A stretch of 64,000 nucleotides of DNA, taken from contig WHVD01000182.1 in the NCBI GenBank assembly GCA_015178975.1, positions 62,001-126,000 of the forward strand, given 5' to 3'. How positions within the stretch are numbered: the stretch's first letter is position 1; every line of letters begins with the position of its first letter. The position numbers and the translations under genes were made by a program. Of the stretch, positions 1 through 10,612 are shown one piece after another. The notes beneath the pieces are model-generated. The model ran no database searches. It saw only the letters and a list, made by a program, of their open reading frames with translations, and was not told where the DNA came from. Source of the stretch: Hysterangium stoloniferum. Its lineage: Eukaryota; Basidiomycota; Agaricomycetes; Hysterangiales; Hysterangiaceae.

Positions 1-375
1 ATGTGGGCGATGAGAGGGAGCTGGGGGTGCAGTGACTGTGGGTCAGGAGTAGGAGGTGATGCATGGCTCATGTCCCCACCAGAGGGAAGTCCTCCTGGGG
101 TGTCAGAATCCAATAGCAGATGCTCTAACAGGTCGACCAAGTCCACAGCCAAATGAATCGGTGCATGCTCAGGAAGGACACAAGTGGAGTCCACTAGCAG
201 GGACCAAAACATGGAGAGTTCAACCTGTTCGATGTCCTCCACTAAATGCAGCTATTCCTTAGGTCATTAATGTATAAGTAAAGCATACTCATGTGGTCTG
301 ACAGCATGAGGGACCCGCTATACCCTTGGATATGCCCTTTAAGAAGGGGTTGCCACAAGGTTTGCCCCAGTTGCA

Positions 376-1107
376 TTAGTGTGCGTCCCACAGTAAAATG
401 TCAGAAGGGTAGTTAATTGAAATGTGCATCCAACCTGCCTGTGAGAAATGAGCCAAGTCGGCTGTGTCCCAAGAGGGAGGGGGAGAAGGCAGTTGCGGTG
501 GAGGGCTGTGAACAGGGTTGGCCAGAGTGGGGTCAATGGCAAGGGGCTCGTTGTCCTGGACATCAGCCCTCTGCTTCCCTTTCACCTTTTCACTTAAAGG
601 GGGAGGCTCCTCAAAGACTTCCATGGCTGGGGGAGGTTCCTCAAAGACTTCCATGACTGGGGGAGGCTCCTTGAGGACTTCTGGGATTGGGTGATCAACT
701 TCCATCAATGTAATGTTGGGTTGATGAATGGGGTTCCCAAGGGAAATGCAAGGTGAGTCGGGAGAGGCAGGTGGGGGACTCCGAACTGCCAAGGGAACAT
801 GGGATGTGTCCAACACCATAGAGAAGACTGGCGTCGGGGTAGTGCAGGTGGTGACAAGGGGGTCAGGTGACGTGTGGGAGGGTGGAGTGGTCCACAGTGT
901 GGGAGGGGGCTTGGGCGTAGGTGAGGGTGGTGGTATGAGGGAAAGTCCTGTGGAGTGGAGAGGTAATGGTATAGAGGGGAAAGGAGGTGGGCCAGTGGGG
1001 GGTGGCTCAAGACTTCCCGACAGCTCTGAAAAGGGTGTGAAGTGCTGCAGTGGGGGTGCAGAAGAAATGGACGGAGGTGGAGAGAGGTGGGTGGAGCTGG
1101 ACGGCAT
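376..1107 (-). CDS. Proline-rich hypothetical protein (243 aa)
   Basis: An open frame of 243 codons on the minus strand, dominated by Pro, Ser and Thr. It contains a direct repeat of the block EPPPxMEVFEEPPP near residues 140-170, followed by a basic KGKQRA stretch that could be a nuclear localisation signal. No enzymatic domain is visible and I do not recognise the family. The start is the first ATG of the frame; LTR E begins 23 bp upstream of it, so any promoter or upstream exon has been displaced. It could be the last exon of a larger gene or a low-complexity fortuitous frame. The internal protein-level repeat favours real, possibly decayed, coding sequence. Confidence 0.35.
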   Translation of the reverse strand: MPSSSTHLSPPPSISSAPPLQHFTPFSELSGSLEPPPTGPPPFPSIPLPLHSTGLSLIPPPSPTPKPPPTLWTTPPSHTSPDPLVTTCTTPTPVFSMVLDTSHVPLAVRSPPPASPDSPCISLGNPIHQPNITLMEVDHPIPEVLKEPPPVMEVFEEPPPAMEVFEEPPPLSEKVKGKQRADVQDNEPLAIDPTLANPVHSPPPQLPSPPPSWDTADLAHFSQAGWMHISINYPSDILLWDAH

Positions 1108-1130
1108 TGTGGGTTGGCTGGACGATACCC

Positions 1131-2514
1131 TGTTAAGAACTAAAAACTGACTAATGTCAGTGGACCGATGGGGACCAATCGGAAGGACTTGGCTTCAGCT
1201 TATGTGCTGTGCCCCCGCAAATATCTGTTGAGTGTCCTTGAATTTCAGACAGGCGAAGACTAATCCTAACGAGTTCCTTTCGGCGTAATACCGATCAGAC
1301 TGAAGGTTAAGTCGAGTGTCGGGCCAAGGGGTCAGGGACCAAGAGTGAGTGAGCGCACGTGAAGGTGGAAGATGGAATTCTTAGTATGAGACTTCTGGAG
1401 GCATAAGAGGGTATTCTGAGTTGATATTCTGATTGCCTAGTGACTACAACTACAGCGGGTTCATATACTGTGAAGAGTGGTGGGTTCTGACCGCTCTATA
1501 TACGAAGAATAGTGTTTATTCAACTACTATTAGAGAGTATTGACCGTCAGTACAATACTATAGACTACTAGACTGTTAGTACTAGTATAAGAACACACTG
1601 CACGCCTCAAGAGCAACTGTATAGTTGCTCGTGACGGCTTAGAACAGTAAGATAACGAGTTGACCTTTTACGGTACAACTAGTAGCTAGAAATAAGAAAG
1701 ATACTCAGCTAAAGACTGAGTGTCTAGGATAGAGTATTAGTAGCGTGAGTCGACTACGGTGTCGACGAGCGCAAAGTCTTGAAAGCGGAACTCGACCTTA
1801 GCGGTTCGAGTTCAAAAGGCTATTAGTAGATTAGAGAATGCTACCTTTATGGTAGCTGAGATACTACCCTTGACACCTCTCGTTATTCGACGTCTGAGTC
1901 GTTACGAAGTGGTGTCTGCTGGCTAAAAAGTTGTCTGCATTTAGCACTGAGAGCACCCATAGATATACACAAGACTTCGAACTAAGAAATACGGGTATGC
2001 TCGAAGATCTAGAGAGTTAGGGAAAAAGAGTAAGAACTAAATAATATAATACTATAATATATGTATTATTCCACAGTCCAATCATGATATATGCATACCC
2101 TTCACAATATACAAGTAACAGGCATCTAGAAAATACTAACTGGGAGAAGAGCAGAACACGGTATTGACAAATGAACTTGACTAGGAACGGGAGGTTACTA
2201 TTAGTTTGGAGGCTGTGAAATAACCAAGAGCAGAATTATGAAGAAAGGAAATAGTTCGAGGGTTACAAATATATATAGACATATGTGAAACATAGGATGG
2301 AGCGGATCATCATAATAAAAGGGATGTATCAGAGTTTAACCAGATAGTTCGAGTATATTTTGATGTGGGCGTAAACGGAGTTTGATCACCACGAAAGCAT
2401 ATGTCAGCATCGGGGGCCGATGGTTTCTGATGTGATGACTTGAACGGTAACTTGAAATCATTGAATGGTGGTGATAACCTCAGGGACTGATAGGGCTGTG
2501 ACATGGTCATAACA
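1131..2514 (-). mobile_element. Solo LTR, family E (split by LTR A)
   Basis: Read on the plus strand the element starts TGTTAAGAAC and ends GGTCATAACA. It is flanked by a perfect 5-bp duplication TACCC (1126-1130 and 2515-2519). Without the nested LTR A it is about 740 bp. Sense is minus, by comparison with the E copy at 33771-34841 and with family D. It carries the supergroup-2 stem-loop at 1191-1213. No internal gag-pol is attached, so this is a solo LTR. Confidence 0.85.
1469..2106 (-). mobile_element. Solo LTR, family A (638 bp)
   Basis: Starts TGTGAAGAGTGG and ends ACCCTTCACA, with 7-bp inverted termini (TGTGAAG/CTTCACA). The hexamer ATATAC lies on both sides (1463-1468 and 2107-2112), consistent with a target duplication inside LTR E. 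Length equals the second A copy at 5816-6453 and the two are nearly identical. In sense orientation (minus) the element begins TGTGAAGGGTATGC and ends CACTCTTCACA. Confidence 0.88.
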
Positions 2515-2520
2515 TACCCC

Positions 2521-3063
2521 TGTTACGACCCATTCCCAGATGTTTCAATATCTGACTTCCGATCTCTGACTATGGAACATCATAGTTACCATATCATCCA
2601 CATTCTTCCCTTGTTCCGCATTTGGTAATTTGTCTGTTGACAAGTATTCACTCATTTGTTTATTATATTCCCATTTCGGAATATTGTCTTCCGATATGTC
2701 TTATTGTATTTCTGTTTTAAGAACACTTCCGTTTCCGTCTTATTATGGTCTTAGTTTGTAGTACAATAACGAGTAGACTTATATTAGTTTCTGCGAATTT
2801 GTACTTTACCTTAGATCTGATATCGACTTAGTTTCTTATTCCTCCTCCCATCTTTCTGTACGCTCGATATTCGGAACTCTTCGGAACTCTGAATATCCAT
2901 ATCTTCCATCGTAAGTCTCACCTCTGAAATTAAGGACTTTGAGCGTTTGCATAGAGGCGCAGCACATAAGTTGAAGCCGACATCCTGACCCTATCAGATA
3001 GTTCCTGACGTTCCAGTGACTTTCCGATAGTTCCGGAATAAGTTCCCGACATGGCACTTAACA
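2521..3063 (+). mobile_element. LTR, family D (543 bp)
   Basis: Starts TGTTACGACCC and ends GGCACTTAACA. It has exactly the length of the D LTRs at 32680 and 44776, and is in plus (sense) orientation. No clean target duplication is seen (ACCCC on the left, CCTGC on the right). It may be a recombination product, or its flank may have been altered by the adjacent E insertion. It carries the supergroup-2 stem-loop at 2956-2978, where the stem uses a G-T wobble (CAGC/GTTG). Confidence 0.8.
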
Positions 3064-3102
3064 CCTGCCTATGATGACAAGTACCTCGGCACTGACTGCC
3101 AT

Positions 3103-3732
3103 TGTGAGAGGTATGGCGAAATACACTCAGGAAATATAGTCGGATGTGCTCTTACTATATTTCCTTTATTATTTCTATTTTCTCTCTTTCATTATATCTA
3201 GAATTAGTTCGATGACCTATGTATGCGGTACATCGACTCTTGTGGGCGCACACACGCCAGACTTATGTATTCTAGCGTCCGTAGTTTAGAACTCAGACAC
3301 TTTTTACACCGCAACCACGACTTACCCAGACACCGTTAGTGTCCTGTAAGTTGTGATTGGTGTATCATCTTGACCGTCACAGACGGGCTTTAGCTACTCA
3401 TTCAAACTGAGTTTCGAACTGTATCAGTCGAAACTCAATCCCTATCTCAACTCGCGTGGACTACATCCACGCTACTCTATTATTCGACTCTCTAACTACT
3501 CTACTTGCACTCGAGCAGTTGTCCAGAATCGCACTTAACCAGTCGATTCTGCTTATTCGTTCTAGCTATCTACCTTACTTTAGATAGCTACTTCTCTCTA
3601 CCATATTGAACTAAGTAGTCAATACACGTTCGGTCCGTATTAGACTTAGACAGTCAATACATCGTGGTATTGTACTTCAATGGTCGATATTCTTCGTATA
3701 TAGAACGGTTAGAACTTCTACCACTCTTCACA
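3103..3732 (+). mobile_element. 5' LTR of Gypsy-1, family C (630 bp)
   Basis: Runs from TGTGAGAGGTATGG to CACTCTTCACA and is followed by a primer-binding-site-like GTGGTGATCC and then gag. It contains a long inverted repeat at 3312-3333 / 3339-3359 and the terminal 40-bp block shared with families A and G. The flank left of it is GCCAT. The matching 3' LTR is absent because the element is truncated near 10612. Confidence 0.85.
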
Positions 3733-3733
3733 G

Positions 3734-3748
3734 TGGTGATCCGAGCCA
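3734..3748 (+). other. Candidate primer binding site of Gypsy-1
   Basis: TGGTGATCCGAGCC begins 1 nt after the LTR terminus. The same block with small changes follows the LTRs at 59762 (plus) and before 45425 and 25438 (minus), always 1 nt from the LTR end. A leading TGG is expected opposite a tRNA 3' CCA. I cannot name the tRNA. Confidence 0.6.
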
Positions 3749-3808
3749 GACCGCTCTTTCCCTACGAAGAAAAACATTTATTTTAACTATCAAATTCTAA
3801 ATACGTAA

Positions 3809-6800
3809 ATGACCACTGGCAAGAACCAAACGCCGAGATCCTCTGTGACCCCGAGTAGTTCAAAACCTCGTCAAAGACCTGCAAGTCTGGAACCACCCCG
3901 TAACATCACCATGAGGAAGTCTTCGTTGACCTTTCAAAAACCAGCTCCTCCCAGAAGTCCCATCGAAGCAGTAGCTGGACCGTCAACGGATGCCCCTCCA
4001 AGTCCACGAGAAGAACATCCGTCAACTGAGCAGTTGAATGTCCCCGGAGCTAAGGTTGAAATTACCTGTGCTTCTGAACCCGTTCTCTCGTTCCCGCCTA
4101 AACAGGTCATCCTTAAGCAATTCTTTAGGGGTCATATGATTTACACCCAGCCCATCGACTTACAATGGGATGCGTACTATGCCGACCGAATTTCTACGGA
4201 TCAGGTTACTCCCTTTGTGGAGGAGTACAATACGGACTACCCCCTTTTACCAGTGACTGTAGCAGTCTGGTTAGGTCGTTATCAGGCTATTTTATCGGCG
4301 CAGGATCTATTCTTACGACCTGGAACCCTTGAGGACTTGACTCGCTCGATTCCCGAATGGTCGAGTGAAGTTACCTCTGTTATGGAAGGAGGGAGGATGG
4401 TTCTTAAACAAGAGGTGTTCTCCTCATTCCTCGACGCGCTCCGCACGCACGATGACACGTTACAAATCCTTCACGTCCTACTTGTGGGGATCATATCGTC
4501 CCCAAAGTCGACTACCAGTATATTTACATTCGGATGCTGGAGGAGTCTCTTAACGGGATTACTCGGAATTCTTCGTTTGCGTATTTCACTTTAAGGGGTC
4601 GGTTAAGGCGAAATCAGAGAAGACTCGATAAGATGGTTTTGGAAGTGCTTTACCCTTATGGTGATTCCATCCAGGTACCCGATTCGCCCATCTCCACAAC
4701 AAGTTCGTTTGTTCGTACCCTGAATGGCTCTCCCGACATTCATTCGCTCAATCGTCCCATTATTCTGCAAGACTTCCCGTCTGACATGAGGATGCAGGTG
4801 GCGGAACGTCTTCAGGAAAAAGGAATGGAAATATGCATCCCCCTCTATCAGCCTCAACCTCGTCGACCTTTGAATACGGTTGAAATCGAAAGAGGGATCG
4901 CGACGGAACCTAGCCCTACCCCCCATCAGGAAAGTCACCGGTCTTGCGTCGCATTCGAACGAATCCCTGGCAATACGAACATGGGTGATGAACCAACTAC
5001 GACTAGATATCGATCAGTTGCCAACAGGGGTCGACTGTCTTTCTCCACTGCATTCACCGAGGGTATAGCTGGTCAGGTTGCTGGTCGAGGATCGCTGAAT
5101 CCAGTCGATCCTCGCCATTCCCTGCCAATCTCCTCCAACCCTTTTCTTCCATCAGGAGGACCTCCTAGTGATTCATCTGGGAGTTCTAGTACCTCAAGCT
5201 ATGGAGGGAATTCGGGACGTGGGGGGCGTCACGGTAGAGTACCTAACTCTCCCTTTCAAACTCCGATGCAGCCTCGAGCCAGCGTGCCTATCGATGACTT
5301 ACCTAAGGATAAAAGGATCGCTCTTAACACCAACGACATCAAGATCAAATGGTCAGACCTTCCCAAATACGATGGGACTCAATCCAAGGCGTTGGATTAC
5401 ATCATGGATATTATGAGCCTCTCGGAGATCTCTGACTCCATGAGTACATTGTTGGGAGTCGCTCTGCCAAGACGACTCACCGGCAGTGCTAAGATCTGGT
5501 GGAGCACCCTAGACCGTGAACATCGCACTGAGTTTAGTCGATCTCATGGATCGTTTCTTTGGGGCATCATAGAAGGATTCTAGGAACCCGTTGGCACGAA
5601 TCCTTGGCTCTAGAATGGGAAGCCATGAAATTTCGACAGGCCGGTCACAATCATGAGACACCCGTTCATTACATCCAGCGAAGGGTCAAGCTTTATCGAT
5701 TCTTGTATGGGTTCCACCAAAACCGGAAGGACAAAACGCACAGACTTATCCTGACACTGCCCACGGAATGGCTTTATCTTCTACAGGGACAACCTATCGA
5801 CGACATCATGAGCCTTGTGAAGAGTGGTGGATTCTGACCGCTCTATATACGAAGAATAGTGTTTATTCAACTACTATTAGAGAGTATTGACCGTCAGTAC
5901 AATACTATAGACTACTAGACTGTTAGTACTAGTATAAGAATGCACTGCACGCCTCAAGAGCAACTGTATAGTTGCTCGTGACGGCTTAGAACAGTAAGAT
6001 AACGAGTTGACCTTTTACGGTACAACTAGTAGCTAGAAATAAGAAAGATACTCAGCTAAAGACTGAGTGTCTAGGATAGAGTATTAGTAGCGTGAGTCGA
6101 CTACGGTGTCGACGAGCGCAAAGTCTTGAAAGCGGAACTCGACCTTAGCGGTTCGAGTTCAAAAGGCTATTAGTAGACTAGAGAATGCTACCTTTATGGT
6201 AGCTGAGATACTACCCTTGACACCTCTCGTTATTCGACATCTGAGTCGTTACGAAGTGGTGTCTGCTGGGTAAAAAGTTGTCTCCATTTAGCGCTGAGAG
6301 CGCCCATAGATATACACAAGACTTCGAACTAAGAAATACAGGTATGCTTGAAGATCTAGAGAGTTAGGGAAAAAGAGTAAGAACTAAATAATATAATACT
6401 ATAATATATGTATTATTCCACAGTCCAATCATGATATATGCATACCCTTCACAAGCCTACAGACTTACGTGAACAATTTACAAGAGGCTCTGATTAACAC
6501 TTGGGTTCAAACACATCAAGAACGTTATCGGTTTCAGAAACCCAGAGTCATGATCGCCGAGCAAGATGAGTCGGATCCCTGGCATGAGGAGGAGCACTCT
6601 GGAAAAATCGACCCCACTAATCGAGGCCACATCCTCCTCGGCGAACTTGAGGATAAAACCGCCTCTAGGAGATTGAACGCTAAACAGGGTAAGAAACATG
6701 GCAAGTTCTTTTTCGAATGGAGTGACAAGAAAAGCATCGCCAAACCTTCGAAGGAGTGTTGGATTTGTGGGAGTTTAGAGCATTTCAAGATCGACTGCCC

Positions 6801-7190
6801 CCATGCGGGCAGGATGTCGCACTATGTCTCTATTAACAAGTGCTCTGCACAGAACCCAATGGAGGAGGAGGAGGATCAAAGGGCTTATGAAACGGTTTAT
6901 GGATTAAGTGTACAGGGACAAGTACATAACATTGATGAGGAATCGATTTTCATTTCTGTCTACCTTCCTCAGCCAGAGGACAACATCGTTTCAGACGTGA
7001 AAGCATCCTCGAATGAGAACGAGACATCGCAAGTTTATGTTTCTATATCAGACCATGATTTTCTCGAGAAAGGAGACTGGCTAGATGCTCATCGTCAGAA
7101 CTGTGAAGGTCTGACTGAGATGAGAGTTTTATCGCGACCTGAACCTCCCACCATTGAGGAAATCGTCGACGAGGATGCATTTGCGAACTG
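3809..7190 (+). pseudogene. gag: Gypsy-1 gag (frameshifted, interrupted by LTR A)
   Basis: Structural Gag of a Ty3/Gypsy chromovirus. ATG at 3809 begins MTTGKNQTPR, the same start as Gypsy-2 at 59839. The N-terminal half runs to about 4480, where a frameshift moves translation to the frame covering 4534-5581. A second shift leads to the frame beginning about 5559. The gene is then cut after codons for DDIMSL by a 638-bp solo LTR A with AGCCT duplications and resumes at 6454. A CCHC zinc knuckle, CWICGSLEHFKIDC (CX2CX4HX4C), lies near 6757-6798. The frame closes at TGA 7188-7190, beyond which the same frame continues into protease, so this stop is probably a mutation. Not functional as it stands. 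Confidence 0.85.
5816..6453 (-). mobile_element. Solo LTR, family A, inside Gypsy-1 gag
   Basis: 638 bp, TGTGAAGAGTGG...ACCCTTCACA, with perfect 5-bp duplications AGCCT at 5811-5815 and 6454-6458. Removing the LTR and one AGCCT restores the reading frame DDIMSL-QTYVNNLQEAL seen uninterrupted in Gypsy-2 near 61850. It is oriented opposite to the host element. Confidence 0.95.
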
Positions 7191-7368
7191 ATCTAAGGAA
7201 ATAAGTCAAACCTACGTTATAGAAGACCCCTCTGAGTCTGAGGGATCGGAGGAGGAGAGCTTCCCCTTCGACCCAGGGCAATTACCCGACTTAATTCCTT
7301 GCGATGAGTCAGACTCTGAAGCGGACGACAAGGTACCTAACGGTAGACATATCAGGAGGAATGTTAAA

Positions 7369-10300
7369 TTGGCTGCAAGAAAAGAAGGCAAAAGACCTAG
7401 AGTTCAATACCCCCGATCCAGTCGACTTATGAAAGAGGATTCGACTATTATCTATCGCAAAAGGGACCCTCCGGGTGGATATTCCAGTATTGGGATTTCA
7501 GCATTACAGGTCTACGGACGCGTAGGGAATTCAGAAGCCTCAAATCCTATTAAAATCAGGCTGGACGCCGGAGCTGACCTCTCCTTAATCTCAGAGGATT
7601 TCTATAAGGAACTAGAGGACCGCCCTAAACTCAAGCAAGGACTCAAGCTGCGCCTCGTATAACTTACCGGTAATGCCAAAGTATTAGGATACGTCAACGT
7701 CCCCATTTACCTCGAGGACGACACCGGTATACTCCTCAAATTTACCGCTGAGACGTACGTTGTCCGAGGTATGACCGTCCCGATCCTTCTTGGAGAAGAC
7801 TTTCACGTGAACTATGAGATCGGGACACTGTGAGACCAACCGCTGGGTTCCAGATTGATTTTGCCTGGGAGAGCAGGATCTATTCCAGCCAGCTCTTCCA
7901 AGGAGCCGCAGCCTTTAACCTTTTTGATTAGCAAGATCCCCTTTGAGGAATTAGCCGATGACCCGTCTGAATTGACTTCCAAACCGGACAAAGGAGTGCA
8001 TACTGAAAGAGTCGCACGGGCCTTACAAGATTGTACTATAGAACCGGAATCAGCTCGATTAGTACCAATCTTTGTAGGAGATCTTATTGGTGACCAATGG
8101 ATAGTTGAGGGTGTTGTCTTGCAGAACGATGATGGGAGTATACTAGCTGCTCCCACCACCGCCATATCTAGGGAACATGCCGCGATACCTCTCACTAATC
8201 CCTCTCTGACGCCAAGAATCATCAGACGAGGGGAAACCATTGGATTAATTCACGACATGAACAAATGGGCCCAGACTCCTAGATCTTCGACTGAGAGGGC
8301 ATCGATGCAGTCGATGGCAACCAAGATCACCCATCTCGTCGAAAGTCTATCAAGAATAGAAGAGGAACGTGTCCTTAATCCTCAATCTTCCGGGCTGCCC
8401 CTGGAACGGAAACTCGCAGACGATTTCGACCCGGCAGGCCCCAAAACGTCAGAAGTTGCCACCACGGAAACACTTCGCGTGGAAGATCTGCATAAGCTAG
8501 TTAATTTAGGTCCTGACATCCCTACCGACATCTCCCCCCGCTTGGAGTCAGTATTAACTAAGAACATCCTAGCTTTTGGAGTAGACGGGCGTTTAGGACA
8601 AGTAGATGTCAAGGTCAATGTCCCCTTAAAAGATGGCGCACAACCTATTTCAATGTCAATGTTTCCAACCTCCCCAGCTAATAGGAAAGTCATTGACGAA
8701 CAAATGGACACTTGGTTCCAACAGGGAGTGATTGAACCGTCCAAGAGTCCTTGGGGGGCACCAGCCTTTGTCGTCTATCGCAACGGGAAACCACGAGTAG
8801 TAATTGACTATAGAAAGTTGAACAGCCTAACGGTTCCCGATGAATTTCCACTGCCGCGTCAATCGGAAATCATGCAGGCGCTCTCGGGATCCAACATCTT
8901 ATCTTCTTTCGATGCACTAGCTGGTTTTACCCAACTTGAAATGTTAGAAGAAGATAAGCCGAAGACAGCCTTCAGATCCCATCGAGGACTGTGGCAATTC
9001 AGGAGAATGCCATTTGGACTTCGTAATGGACCTTCTATATTCCAAAGGGTTATGCAAACCGTACTTGCACCCTACTTATGGATATTCTGCCTAGTTTATA
9101 TTGACGACATCGTGATCTTTTCTAAGACATGGGACGATCATCTAGAGCATTTGGACCAGGTCCTACAAGCCATCATTGCAGCGGGAATCACTCTCTCACC
9201 CAAAAAGTGCTATGTGGGGTACAATTCGATTCTACTACTAGGACATATGGTGTCTAGACTTGGCTTTTCGACCCATCAAGAAAAGGTCACTGCTATATTG
9301 GAATTAGCCACGCCTTCTAAGATAGCAGACCTTCAACGTTTTCTCGGAATGGTTCTGTACTTCTCTGCTTACATACCAGGACGGTTGCTCCACTTTTCAA
9401 CCTCTTAAAGAAAGGAGTTCGTTGGCATTGGGATTCAGAACACGCCCGAGCTTTTGAAGACATCAAAGTTGCGTTGAGTTCAGCTCCAGTACTTGGACAC
9501 CCTGCGAGCGGTATGCCTTATAGGTTATACACAGATGCTTCGGACTTCGCACTGGGATGTTGCCTCCAGCAAATACAAAAAATGACGCTTAGGGACCTAA
9601 AGGATACAAAGATTTATGCCCAAGCAAGGGCAGCTTTCGATCAATCACGAGACGTCCCCATTTTTGTTACTTGTTATAAAACCAAGGAGCTGGAATTCAC
9701 CTGGATGGATTCCTGGGCCACAGATTTTGATGACACCAGTGTCACAGTCGAACACGTTATCACCTATTGGAGCCGTATGCTCAAAAAAGCGGAATGTAAC
9801 TACTCAGCCACAGAGCGAGAAGCATTAGCTGCTAAAGAAGGATTGGTCCATTTCCAGCCCTTTATTGAGGGAGAACATATCCTTTTGATCACTGATCATG
9901 CGGCGTTACAATGGGCCAGATCTTACGAGAACACTAATTGTCGACTGGCCGCATGGGGGGCGGTATACGCTGCATACCCCAGTCTGGAAATCCTACATAG
10001 AGCAGGACGGATACACAGCAACGTTGACCTATTATCTAGACTTCCTCGAGTACCTGACTGTGCTAGCCCCGCGAAAGACGATCTCTTGCCAATCGTAGCG
10101 GATTCTTATAACCGGAACGACAAAGAGATGTTATGGGAGAACAAACCAGCGGAAAAGGCCCTCTTTCTCACTCATCACGAGTTAGTTGAACCTGTCGGAA
10201 CCGTCGAAGAGGTCCCCCAAACGAAATGGGACTTGCACAACCTTCCCAGAAACAATGAGACTGATGAGGCGGATTTTACTCTCTCGAATCCACAATTACT

Positions 10301-10612
10301 TATAGAGATCGATGAGAATTACACTAAGGAACTTCGCGACGGATACCAGAAAGATCCCGCCTTCAGGAATTATTACGCCGCCGATCCCATTTCTCCAAAC
10401 ATGGTAGCCACTCCTTCGCATTATTTTATCGGCAAGAATAAGCTATTGTTCTTTCGAGATTCGGACTGGAAAAGTCGAATCTGCGTTCCTAGCAGCATGA
10501 CGACAACCATACTCAAGCTGATACACGATAATCCTTTCGAAGGAGCTCATGCAGGCGGCCACAGGCTCTTTAATCTGATGAAAGACCGTTTCTTCTGGCC
10601 GAGGATGTTGCA
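7369..10612 (+). pseudogene. pol: Gypsy-1 pol: protease, RT, RNase H, integrase N-terminus (truncated)
   Basis: Protease active-site motif LDAGADLSLI (Asp-Ala-Gly) lies near 7561-7590 and the flap-like ILLGEDFHVNYEI near 7780-7830. In-frame stops occur at about 7660 (TAA) and 7831 (TGA). Reverse transcriptase spans roughly 8640-9380 with the catalytic YIDD at 9097-9108. A frameshift/deletion near 9385 separates RT from RNase H (9474 on; TDASDFALGC... TEREALAAKEG... ITDHAALQW). The integrase HHCC domain begins (HDNPFEGAHAGGHR) but is cut at about 10612, where sequence switches to an unrelated D-lineage element in opposite orientation. Integrase core, chromodomain and 3' LTR are missing. Confidence 0.88.

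Noticed and set aside
728..1150. 140-codon glycine-rich plus-strand frame
   Set aside because: It is the complement of the proline-rich minus-strand frame, whose EPPP repeat structure reads more like protein.
2521..3063. LTR D as 5' LTR of Gypsy-1
   Set aside because: Gypsy-1 is preceded directly by its own family-C LTR and primer site (3103-3748); D belongs to another lineage.
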